Source: Branchiostoma floridae
Taxonomy: Eukaryota > Chordata > Leptocardii > Amphioxiformes > Branchiostomatidae
DNA length: 64,000 nucleotides
Direction: 5' to 3'
Assembly: GCF_000003815.2 (NCBI RefSeq)
Contig: NC_049983.1
Location: 5,935,276-5,999,275, forward strand
Shown: piece after piece, positions 19,115 through 30,458 of the stretch
Numbering within the stretch: position 1 is the stretch's first letter
How the letters are laid out: each line of letters starts with the position of its first letter
Made by a program: the position numbers and the translations under genes
Notes under the pieces: generated by a model
Told to the model about the DNA's origin: nothing
The model's input: the letters and a program-made list of their open reading frames with translations, nothing else
Database searches by the model: none

Positions 19115-21160
19115 GCCGTGTAGACGGGGTCAGACCAGCATAGGACCGTACAGAAGGGAACTGAGCAGGGACAGGGCCATGCGTTCGGGGTCTGGGCGGG
19201 GACAGGGCCTTGTGAACGGGGTCTGGGCGGGAACGGGGAATTGTGAACGGGGTGTGAGCGGGGAAAGGGCCGTGAGGACGGGGTCTGGGCGGGGACAGGG
19301 CCTTTCGGACGGGGAATGGGCAGGGACAGGGCCGTAAGGACGGGTTCTGAGCGGGGACAGGGCCGGAGGGACGGGGCTGAGCGGGGATAGGGCCGTATGG
19401 ACGGGGTCTGAGCGGGGACAGGGCCGTGTGGACAGGGTCTGAGCGGGGATATGGCCGTGTTGACGAGGTCTGAGCGAGGACAGGGCCGTGTGGACGGGGT
19501 CTGAGCGGGGACAGGGCCGTGTTGACGGGGTCTGAGCGGGGATAGGGCCGTGTGGACGGGGTCTAAGCGGGGACAGGGCCGTGTGGACGGGGTCTGAGCG
19601 GGGATAGGGCCGTGTGGACGGGGTCTGAGCGGGGACAGGAACGTGAGGATGGGGGCTGAGCGGGCACGGGGCCGTGAGGACGGGGTCTGAGCGGGGATAG
19701 GGCCGTGTGGACGAGGTCCGAGCGGGGATAGGGCCGTGTGGATGGGGTCTGAGCGGGGACAGGGCCGTGTGGACGGGGTCTGAGCGGGGATAGGGCCATT
19801 TTGACGGGGTCTGAGCGGGGATAGGGCCATTTGGACGGGGTCTGAGCGGGAGTAGGGCCGTGTGGACGGGGTCTAAGCGGGGATAGGGCCGTGTGGACGG
19901 GGTCTGAGCGGGGATTGGGCCGTGCTGACGGGGTCTGAGCGGGGACAGGGCCGTGTGGACGGGGTCTGAGCGGGGATAGGGCCGTGTTGACGGGGTCTGA
20001 GCGGGGATAGGGCCGTGTGGACGGGGTCTGAGCGGGGATAGGGCCGTGTGGACGGGGTCTGAGCGGGGACAGGGCCGTGTGGACGGGGTCTGAGCGGGGA
20101 TAGGGCCATTTGGACGGGGTCTGAGCGGGGACAGGGCCGTGTGGACGGGGTCTGAGCTTGGACAGGGCCGTGTGGACGGGGTCCGAGCGGGGATAGGGCC
20201 GTGTTGACGGGGTCTGAGCGGGGATAGGGCCGTGTGGACGGGGTCTGAGCGGGGATAGGGCCGTGTGGACGGGGTCTGAGCGGGGACAGGGCCATTTGGA
20301 CGGGGTCTGAGCGGGGATAGGGCCGTGTGGACGGGGTCTGAGCTGGGATAGGGCCGTGTGGACGGGGTCTGTGCGGGGATAGGGCCGTGAGGACGGGGTA
20401 TGAGCGGGTATTGGGCCGTGTGGACGGGGTCTAAGCGGGGATAGGGCCGTGTGGACGGGGTCTGAGCGGGGATTGGGCCGTGTGGACGAGGTCTGAGCGG
20501 GGACAGGGCCGTGTTGACGGGGTCTGAGCGGGGATAGGGCCGTGTTGACGGGGTCTGAGCGGGGATAGGGCCGTGTGGACGGGGTCTGACCGGGGGATAG
20601 GTCCGTGTGTACGGGGTCTGAACGGGGACAGGGCCATTTGGACCGGGTCTGAACGGGGACCAGGCCCTTAGGACGGGGTCTGAGCGGGGAACTGGGCCGT
20701 GTGGGACCGGGGCTGTATCCGGGGTATAGGGGCCAATTTGGCCGGGGCCCTTAGGCAGGGAAAGGGGCCCCTGTTGTTCGGGGGCCTGAGCCGGCGGTAT
20801 AGTGCCCGNNNNNNNNNNNNNNNNNNNNNNNNNNNNNNNNNNNNNNNNNNNNNNNNNNNNNNNNNNNNNNNNNNNNNNNNNNNNNNNNNNNNNNNNNNNN
20901 NNNNNNNNNNNNNNNNNNNNNNNNCGAGTGGAGAGTCCGAGCGGGGATAGGGCCGTCTGGACGGGGTATGAGCGGGGACAGGGCCATTTGGACGGGGTCT
21001 GAGCAGGCACAGGGCCGTGCATGAGGACGGGGTCTGAACGGGGATAGGGCCAGTTGGGCGGGGTCTGAGCGGGAATAGGGCCGTGTGGACGGGGTCTGAG
21101 CGGAGATAGGGCCGTATGGACGGGGACTGAGCGGGGTTACGGCCGTGTGGACGGGGTCTG
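19115..21160. repeat. 31-bp GC-rich minisatellite with assembly gap
   Basis: The unit GTCTGAGCGGGGATAGGGCC plus GTGTGGACGGG repeats every 31 bp (TCTGAGC at 19500, 19531, then 19562). More than 60 units fit the interval. Variation is concentrated at a few sites (GATAGGG/GACAGGG, GTGTGG/GTGTTG/ATTTGG). The unit has no stop codon in any minus-strand frame, so ORFs up to 630 codons run through it with a 31-residue proline-rich period; this follows from the period being coprime with three and is not evidence of a gene. Confidence 0.95.
20809..20924. other. Assembly gap (116 N) inside minisatellite
   Basis: Run of N. The sequence just left of it (about 20640-20808) has extra G/C bases that break the 31-bp register, suggesting lower base quality. 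Confidence 0.98.
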
Positions 21161-21370
21161 GTATCACTTTTGCTACACTAGTTCACATCTTTGATGCAGG
21201 AATGAATGCCTTGTTAGTTGTGATACCACGTTTTGTCACTTCAAATGTTGTTACGATGTTTCTGATCTATTTTGAAAGTTTAGACATCTTGGGTTTTTTC
21301 ACCCATATTTTTTTCCCGCTATCTCATTTTTTTGCATTTTGCATAGGATGTCATCTGTAAAGTTTACTTG
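21159..21370 (-). mobile_element. TIR MITE family 1, copy 3 (truncated)
   Basis: The complement of 18010-18215: GGTATCACTTTTGCTACACTAG, GGAATGAATGCCTTGTTAGT, then AGGATGTCATCTGTAAAGTTTACTTG at the terminus. It abuts the minisatellite directly. Confidence 0.8.
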
Positions 21371-21585
21371 TGTGCATGTGCATACATGAAACAAAATGAC
21401 CAATGCTCTTTCATAATTAGTCTTATTTCCCTGTGGCCCCAGTGTTATCCTAGAATTTTTCAGTAGGACTGAAATTCAGCACGTAAACACTTGAGAAATG
21501 TAACTAATCCTCTAAGAAAACCAATGTGAGAAAATACGCATTATGTGAATAAGAAGGACCTAAAAAAGCCTACTGGCAAAAGCGT
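21371..21585 (-). repeat. Inverted partner of 16945-17185
   Basis: The complement of the repeat at 16945-17185 (CCCTGTGGCCCCAGTGTTAT, AACTAATCCTCTAAGAAAACC). Together with the MITE copies at 17999 and 21159, it forms nested inverted pairs around the minisatellite. Confidence 0.8.
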
Positions 21586-21677
21586 GACGCCACCATAGGT
21601 TGTGAATCCGTTATGATAACATAGGTTATTAATAATTTTATCTTTCTCATGCAGGTTTGTGACAACTTCGAGTCATC

Positions 21678-23037
<1,360 letters not shown>

Positions 23038-23174
23038 TTGAATTTTGCAGTATCTTTTTTCTATTGAATTGATTAGCTTTGATCCCAAAACCATTAGTGG
23101 AGTTTATGTGAGAGTAATTACCATGATGCATCTTGTCTTGCTGATGATTTTGCTTGTTTTTTCCCCCTCTAGGT

Positions 23175-23515
23175 GGGGAGTGATTCTGCTGTTAACACAG
23201 CAAGAGCCGCCATCTTCCCTGCCTCCGTGCTAACACTGCATCACGTGACAAGCTGAATCACCCAACCACCGTCCTTCTTTTAGCACATGTACAGCTAGTT
23301 TATTTCGTCCAAAATCATTCATTGTTATTTTACATGTAACTCCAAGCTTTTCCGATGTTAATGTAATACCTGCAGAAACTCATTCAGTTTTTTTAATGTA
23401 CGATCTCGTTCTGTACGTAAATGACTTGCTTAACTCACAGTTTCAAAATTTGGAATGTTTTGAAGTTGCTTGGATAACGCTGACATGCAGTTAATAAACA
23501 AAGATGTGTGGCCGA
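23175..23515 (+). other. 3'UTR or alternative terminal exon of the collagen-like gene
   Basis: TTTTTTCCCCCTCTAG at about 23172 is a strong acceptor-like sequence, and AATAAA at about 23493 lies close to a plausible cleavage site. The gene may therefore have a further, mostly untranslated exon. Confidence 0.4.
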
Positions 23516-23574
23516 TTTGTGTCTTTACGTTTTTCCCTCAATAACTATTTTCTTAATAATATCATCAGGAGGCG

Positions 23575-23665
23575 GGATGATTGTAGCACAAATGAATGCA
23601 TTGATGAATGAATGAAGAAAGAAAGAAAGAATAAAATGTTTGATTGATAAATGGAAGGATGAATG
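23575..23665. repeat. GAAT/GAAA microsatellite
   Basis: Short tracts of GAATGAATGAAGAAAGAAAGAAAG with decayed flanks. Similar tracts terminate LINEs elsewhere in the window. Confidence 0.8.
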
Positions 23666-24156
23666 AATTAATGTACAAATGAACGAATGGGAAACCATTA
23701 AACGGATGGGTGTTCTTGAAGGAAAATATTAAAGGCTAGCCCCACAACAACTGTTATTTTTTATCTTATTCACATATATTTTGTGAATTATTAGGCAAAA
23801 AGCACAGTTTTCTTATAAAAAGCCTTGTACTCAAAAACATAAGCATAAAACAAGAGTAGTAAACGACATAGTACATACATAAATAAATACAAATGGATAA
23901 CAGAAAGGTAAATTTAGACAAGTCAAGTTGGTACTGAATCCATTAGGAGAATCTACCTGTGTGATGGATATAAGTATGGACAAGATAGTACAGTTCTGTA
24001 AATGTAAAAGAGATGTTGATCCTGTTAACAGTAACGAGCATAATTAATATAACGTGCTGTCGTTGAGTTGCTGTAGGTCTATAATGTTGGAGACAGATAA
24101 TAACAGAGCACAACACAACTGTTTTAGTTTGCCTATGCTTGTCTATCGCAGTTATA
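23666..24156. other. Gene-less DNA, nothing recognised
   Basis: AT-rich sequence with no ORF of note and no clear repeat partner in the window. Confidence 0.45.
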
Positions 24157-24398
24157 CCCCCTTTCCACTAGGACGGCGCTCTCACCGCGCTCTCTCTGCG
24201 ACCTAAATTTTGACATTGGGTTCAACGAATTGTATCGAAAACAAACGAATCTTCTTACACTTTGTGCGTTTCGCTGTCTTCTCAGTCACACTTTTACGTT
24301 TTGTATGATATACTCAGTGTGAAAGCAAAGGTTACACATATTCTATGTAGGTCGCGGTGAGAGCGCAGCACGATCGCCGTCCAAGTGGAAAGGGGGCC
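24157..24398. mobile_element. TIR MITE family 2, copy 2
   Basis: CCCCCTTTCCACTAGGACGG at the left, and the right end whose complement is GGCCCCCTTTCCACTTGGAC, form near-perfect TIRs about 50 bp long with CTCTCTGCGACCTA. About 242 bp; inverted relative to 17535-17779. Confidence 0.85.
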
Positions 24399-25224
24399 AT
24401 GAACATGTGATAATTATACTGTATCTTATGAATGACCTGAAAGGGGATAATATTTGTCACGCCTTTCTACGTGTACGCCATGCATTGGGAAGCGGAAGAA
24501 TTGAATTGTGAAGGTGTATCGTTTATAGCATTAAACTACTACTTCAAAGTAAACAGAATTAATGAAACAACATTTGTACAGTCAACCGAACTACAAACCA
24601 CAAGATGATAATCCTTTTTAAGTCAAAATAAAGCATTTGCCATGCAAACTGTGTCTAACTGGTGATACAAAAGCACAACACATTATATGAATGTAGTGAA
24701 ACAAAACATTGAATTATGCTAATTCCTTACAAAGAATCCAAAGTTTTACTGCGGTCGGTTGCTAGGGTATTCTTTCCCGTTGCTAGGCACGTTCAGCAAA
24801 ATATCGGGTTACAGGAGGCCAATATTTTGCTAACCGCAACATGTTTGAAAATAAACAAAATAATATGGACGTGAGAATCTCTTCGTTAATAAGATGAAAT
24901 TAGCGACTTTATACATTTTGAATGTTGGCATTTTAAGAGCAAATGTCTGTAATGATCAAACAATGGTGGCAAGGGTAAAAAAAATCGATTTGGCTCATAT
25001 TTTGCACAGTGATAGTACTTGGTCCACAACCCCTCAAAATGGCTTTCAAGCAAACTCCTTGTTGCCATGGTAATGTGACAACAAAGTTTTCTGGCCATTT
25101 TCCCCAATTTCCGCATCTAAAAAACGCGGAAATCGGCATACTTTACGGCATTGTCACTCCAACACCTTTTACTGTATCGTCGGAACAAAACAAGATCTGA
25201 ATAGACCATATAGGCGTTGTGTAT
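24399..25224. other. Gene-less DNA, nothing recognised
   Basis: No coding signal. Overlapping 60-76-codon ORFs on both strands at 24886-25200 lack any domain. Confidence 0.45.
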
Positions 25225-25590
25225 GCACGTACATTTACCATTGATAAGAAGTTGAGTTAGACTTCTGTTTTACATTGTCATGTAGAGTACTTTGAACATG
25301 GCAACAATTCACAATTTTGCAAAAAGTGACCTACTTTCAGTGACAACCACATCACTAAAGTTCATGACTCAAAACTCTGCAATCATTAATTAGATAGGCA
25401 ATACACAGGCATCCCTTTGACAAGAAGTTGAATCAGAATTCTAATTTGCTTTGTCACATAAAGCACTTTGAACATGGCTAAAATTCACAATTTTTGCCAA
25501 ACGCAAAAAAGTGGCCTACTTTCGGGGACAGCCACGTAACTAAACATCACGATCTAAAACTCTTGAAGCATTTATGAAATAGGCAATACA
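25225..25590. repeat. Tandem duplication of about 180 bp
   Basis: ACTTTGAACATGGC, TTCACAATTTT, GTGGCCTACTTTC/GTGACCTACTTTC and AATACA occur once in 25225-25405 and again in 25406-25590, with moderate divergence. Confidence 0.75.
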
Positions 25591-27180
25591 TAGATCATAG
25601 ATCTCCCTTTTCGGATGTCCACATATGTAGGTCAATCTCATATAACTCGAGCAGCTGTTGATGAAATGTCACGATATTTGGTATTTGAGTTGCGTTTGCG
25701 TGTACCAAGGTTTCTGCACGAAAATGGTACTTCTGGCACGTTCTGTTGTGAGTGCAGCGGGGTGAGTGTGTGTGTGTATGTATTTGTGTACAAGATAACT
25801 TTTGATGCTGTGAATCGTTTTGCATTATATTTGGTAGTTATTTAGGGGTTTGGAAAACGAAGGTCAAGTTCGATATTGGGCGTCCTGGCGACAAGTTGTG
25901 GTACTGCAGCGGAGGTTCAAAGTTGGACGTTAAGTTTTCTGCTGGCGCCAGGTTGATGATTTTTTAGTGGTGGATAGGCCTTGGTGCAGGGAGCAAGTGG
26001 AGTAGGTTTGGGCCCCCAGGTGACTTGTTTTGAACTGCAGTGAACCTTTTTGTTTCTAACTTTTAAGAGGGATAACTCAAGTAGGGATTGATGAATATTC
26101 ATTGTTTTCGGCAGGCAGGTACTGTAGGTGATGATTAACATAATGTCAAATTCATTTATGCAAAGTAAGGCGTCATTACATAGCTATTGGGTAGAATGTG
26201 TAATCTTATATTCAAGCTATGGACTGACCTCTATTCAGGGACAGTATCTGCCTCTGTTTTGGTTGCAAGTTGGAAAGTAGGTCAGATAAACAAACAAGCG
26301 TGTGGGGTTTATTTTTCAAACATCTGAATGAGGGGTTGTGTTTTTCCAACAAAGCACGATGTGAGGAAAGATGTGCACAGGAAATTATCAAAAGAATAGA
26401 GTTCCACGAACACATATTTTTGCCAAATAAACAAGGGTTATTTTGAGGAGTGCCCGTTTTGACATTATAAATCCTTAATGTCTTGTCCTATTGTCCAGTA
26501 AATCTTACTGGATCATAGAGTTCTCTAATCTATCATGCACATGATTGAGTGAGTGACTGTCTGTAAACAAGATAACTCGAGAAGCCTTGGATGGATCCTG
26601 GTGATATTCGGTAGGTGGGTATGTTTGGTAGGTAGGGGTCAAGAAAATGAAGGTCAAGTTCAATAATGCCCCAAGCAGCTTTCTAAGGTACTGCAGTGGA
26701 ACTTCCAGTTTCTACTATAATTCCGGAGTGGTAATCAATGGGAATTCCATACATGTAGCATTATGAAGCTTAGTGAAGGTGAACATTATGGGACGTAAAT
26801 CGTGCAGATTAATTTCACATTAACATAATTTAGGAGAAAACGAATATGGCCTTCGTTACATAGATAGGACTTTCATATTTTGGATTTATGCATTTTTTTG
26901 CATATCGAATTAAGGAACTTTGTAATCCAGTTATATCTACAATAAGACACGACCATCATAATGCCAAGGAAATAAAAAGGTCTGAAAAACAGTCAGGCTT
27001 TCTTCATAATAACCCTTGTTTATTTGGCGAAGGTATGTGTTCATGGAACTCTAGTATTTGTATTAAGTTTGAATTATTCTAAGTAAAATAATATTTCAAT
27101 CACTAAAGCTCTGAATTGTTCAAACAATTGAAAATGAAAGTTTGAACATGTTTGAACCTATCTGGATATGTTGGAAACAT
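25591..27180. other. Gene-less DNA with dispersed repeats
   Basis: The segment 26555-26700 (ATAACTCGAGAAGCCTTGGA, GTAGGGGTCAAGAAAATGAA, GAAGGTCAAGTTCAATA) recurs in part at 25790-25920 and on the opposite strand at 61622-61745. Segments 26398-26445 and 27004-27055 are inverted copies (CCAAATAAACAAGGGTTATT). No gene seen. Confidence 0.6.
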
Positions 27181-27740
27181 TCTGTATCTGTATCTGTATC
27201 TATATAGCCGGTATAACCGCCCTTCGGAGTAACATACCAGCTTCGCAGGCACGCGGCGCGGCAGCAGCTGGTTATATTACACCGAACAACCCGTCACACC
27301 TAACTTTTGCACATCTATCCGCAAGTGTTCTTTAAAACTATCCATGAGATAACTCTCCAGTGATTGGTGATAACAAATTCCACTCTACGATAGTTCTGGG
27401 AAAATTCGAATTTTTGAACACATCAATCCTAGGTTGGTAACTCTGGTACTTGAAGGCATGACTACTCCTTGTTTTTCTGTTTTTTTTTGTTTTCCTGACT
27501 ATGATGACTAAGTACTTATCAGTCGGTACTTCCACAAATTTATTGGTCATTTTGTACATCATGCAAAGTCTGGACATTTTCCTTCTGTCTTCACATGCAA
27601 TCCGCTGCATGTCTGTTTTCATTTTGTTAACACTAGCATCCTGTTGCTGTTGTAAAATCTGGCGGCATGTCTGCGGTGTCTTTGTGAATACACTTTTAAA
27701 GTGGGTCGTAAAGAAACGTTTTTCTTTGCCGAACTAACAA
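27180..27740 (-). mobile_element. LINE 3' fragment
   Basis: The minus-strand ORF at 27338-27622 reads as a LINE C-terminus (SRLCMMYKMTNKFVEVPTDK, YQPRIDVFKNSNFPRTIVEW). The 3'UTR contains the pattern seen at 48363 and 56293 (GTATCTGTATCTATATAGCCG, GCTGGTTATATTACACCGAA). It is a degraded copy. Confidence 0.8.
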
Positions 27741-27849
27741 AGCAAACGTCACACGAACTATATTACGTTACAAACAAAATAACAGAATATCGCTTAGTTG
27801 ACTGACAGGCAATAAACCTTCTGTCCTAAGTTCAAGCAAACGTGCAATG

Positions 27850-29075
27850 CTACATCTTCATGTACACACAACGTCTAACGTTAGTACTGAAGTGCTAACG
27901 GCTGAAACTATACACTGTAACTATAAGCTAACATCATGTCACTATAGAACACTTCACAATTGACATTAAGCTAATTTTCAGGTATAGACATATCACACAT
28001 TGTAGAAAATGCAGTCCAGTGTAATCTTGTTTTTATTGGATGATCACCAGTTATTAGATATAGCCATTTTACCCTTTTCACCTGATCGGAGGCTCCCTCA
28101 GTAACACATATACCCTAGTCCTAATAATAGATACACCAGACAATGTTCATCTATAACTACACACAATGTCTAACGTTAGTACTGAAGTGCTAACGGCTGA
28201 AACTATACACTGTAACTATAAGCTAACATCATGTCACTATAGAACACTTCACAACTGACATTAAGCTAATTTTCAGCTATAGATATATCACACATTGTGG
28301 AAAATGCAGTCCATTGTGATATTGTTTTTGTTGGAATAGTACCAGCTATTAGATATAGCCATTTGACCCATTTTATCATTTCCACCTGATCGGAGGCACT
28401 CTCAGTAACAAATATACCCTGCTCCTAGTAATAGATATGCCAGACAATGTTCATCTGTAACTACGCACAATGTCTAACGTTAGTATCGAAGTGCTAACGT
28501 CTGAAATGATACATGGTAACTAAAAGCTAACATCTTGTCACTATAGAACATTCAAAAACCTGACATTAACCTACCTCTTCCTAATTTTCACCTATAGATA
28601 TATCACACATTGCGGAAAATGCAGTCCAGTGTAATCTTGTTTTTATTGGATAAGCACCAGTTATTAGATATAGCCATTTGACCCATTTTACCCTTTTCAC
28701 CTGATCGGAGGCACTCTCGGTAACAAATATACCCTGCTCCTGGTAATAGATATGCCAGACAATGTTCATCTGTAAATACACACAATGTCTAACGTTAGTA
28801 TCGAAGTGCTAACGTCTGAAATTATACACTGTAACTAAAAGCTAACATCTTGTCACTATAGAACATTCAACAACCTGACATTAACCTACCTCTCTCTAAT
28901 TTTCAGCTATAGATATATCACACATTGCGGAAAATGCAGTCCAGTGTAATCTTGTTTTTATTGGATGATCACCAGCTATTAGATATAGCCATTTGATACT
29001 TTACCCTTTTCACCTGATGGGAGGCACTCCCAGTAACAAATATACCCTATAGCTAGTTCTGGTAATAGATATGCT
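27850..29075. repeat. Roughly 300-bp satellite, four units
   Basis: GTCTAACGTTAGTA starts at 27873, 28168, 28472 and 28788, so periods are 295, 304 and 316 bp. Shared blocks include AGCTAACATC, GTCACTATAGAAC, ATATCACACATTG, AAAATGCAGTCCA and ACCTGATCGGAGGC. The array lies just upstream of the myosin promoter. Confidence 0.92.
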
Positions 29076-29147
29076 AGACAATCTGAAATATGTCAGTACT
29101 CAGTAGTATAAACTGCTGAAATTGCCAAATGTGCCATACTGTATAGA

Positions 29148-29153
29148 CAGCTG
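29148..29153 (+). promoter_or_regulatory. E-box CAGCTG upstream of myosin promoter
   Basis: CAGCTG, the preferred myogenic bHLH site, sits about 180 bp upstream of the predicted start of transcription. A single hexamer is weak evidence on its own. Confidence 0.35.
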
Positions 29154-29298
29154 CGGAGAGTCAAGTTCATTGTTTTATGTGCTACCCTGGACCGCAACAT
29201 TAAGAATCAACCAATAGCCAAATGTCGCATGCACCAAATGTCTGACCAACAGATATCTTCAAATAGTAGTTCTATCTATACATTATGCGCAACCGATC

Positions 29299-29358
29299 CC
29301 TTATATAAGGCCCGGTGTAGCAACTGTGCATTTCACAGCTTTGCCCGTTGAAGTGAAG
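29299..29358 (+). promoter_or_regulatory. Myosin core promoter and 5'UTR exon
   Basis: CCTTATATAAGG (29299-29310) is a 12-bp palindrome acting as a TATA box and resembling a CArG/MEF2-type site. A start about 28 bp downstream (near 29330) would give a roughly 29-nt leader ending at the donor GAAG/GTAGGT (29358/29359). The matching acceptor TTTTTTCTTCTAG ends at 30197, leaving 57 nt of leader before the ATG. An untranslated first exon is typical of muscle myosin genes; transcript data are needed to confirm the start. Confidence 0.6.
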
Positions 29359-29759
29359 GTAGGTCAGTCATTGGGTGGTACAATGGGTAACTTTGCATTG
29401 TGCACCTTGGTATTGTATGACAACTTCCGGCTTTTGAAAATGATTTGTGTATTGATATCCATGAACGTTTGTACGGAATACTTTTCAGTTACATTGAACT
29501 GAGCCATGCTTGTGGTAAGAGTATATATATACGAGTCAAAATGTCAAGAGAATTTTATCTTATTGTCGACAAGAACTTGAATCATACCGTGCATGTTGTG
29601 TGACTGAGGTTTCGATATGTTGCTGACAAGTCGTTCACACATGTAGATATCCATAGCCTCTGGTTTAGCTAACCTAACGTAATCTAATCTGTTAGGCTTG
29701 TGGAGGAATCTACGGCTAGGGTGGACAAAAACAATATCAATGTCGTATCCTCCCAATTA

Positions 29760-30090
29760 TTGTAACCACTGAAGTCAGCGATTCAAATTTCATACTGAAT
29801 ACCGGAAGGTGGGATTGGTTGGGACCAACGTCAGCTAGGGCCGTCCCTCGGATAGAACGTTTAATGGAGGTCCCTTGTCTGGGGAGAGCCACACCCCACG
29901 CGTGTTAAAGAACCCACCACACATTTCGAAAACGAGTAGAGGCATGTAACGGTGTGCGATGGTGCAAATCCTTCTGTCTGGAGTTGGTGATTTACTTCAA
30001 GTTACCCGGATGGAGGCCTGGCGAACCTCCGTCTCGTATCAGCAATACGGTGATTTACATCATTCACCCGGACTCCAGGAAGAATAGAGA
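29760..30090 (+). mobile_element. SINE body fragment in the myosin leader intron
   Basis: GCTAGGGCCGTCCCTCGGAT, GTTTAATGGAGGTCCC and AAGAACCCACCACAC match the SINE body at 49570-49670. The tRNA-like head is not recognisable. Confidence 0.7.
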
Positions 30091-30254
30091 CATATGCATA
30101 TGAGTTACTAATGGAGATCCGAATGAATCCATACCAAACTATACGAAAATGTCTCTCGGTGCGCTAATAATTCTTATCTTCCTCTTTTTTCTTCTAGCTG
30201 CCGGTCTCTCTCTCTACTTTCTCCTTGGTGTGAGTCTCCAACCAAAGAGCCACC

Positions 30255-30458
30255 ATGCCTGCCTACGGTCCGTCACTCATGGACCAGCCGTCCGAATGGT
30301 TCCTCGCAGGGAAGCCGGACGAGATGCGGAAGCTGAAAATGGCTCCGTACGATCCCAAGAAGAACTTCTGGGCTCCTGACAAAAAGGAGATCTTCGTCAA
30401 GGTCGAAGTCAAGAGCGAGAAGGGCGATGACGTCACCTGCGTGGCTGCTGGAGGGGCG
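30255..30458 (+). CDS. MYH: MYH exon 1 (aa 1-68)
   Basis: Start codon and N-terminal region ([15 protein letters not shown]). Ends in phase 0 at donor GCG/GTAAGT. Confidence 0.95.

Noticed and set aside
19115..21160. CRISPR-like array
   Set aside because: 31-bp repeats are contiguous with no spacers and the context is animal DNA.
19063..21167. Minus-strand proline-rich ORFs of 255 and 630 codons
   Set aside because: They are read-through of a 31-bp minisatellite lacking stops; all three frames give the same periodic peptide and one runs across the N gap.
30149..30379. Small hydrophobic ORF resembling a membrane peptide
   Set aside because: Its hydrophobic part is the polypyrimidine tract before the 30197 acceptor and the rest overlaps myosin exon 1 out of frame.
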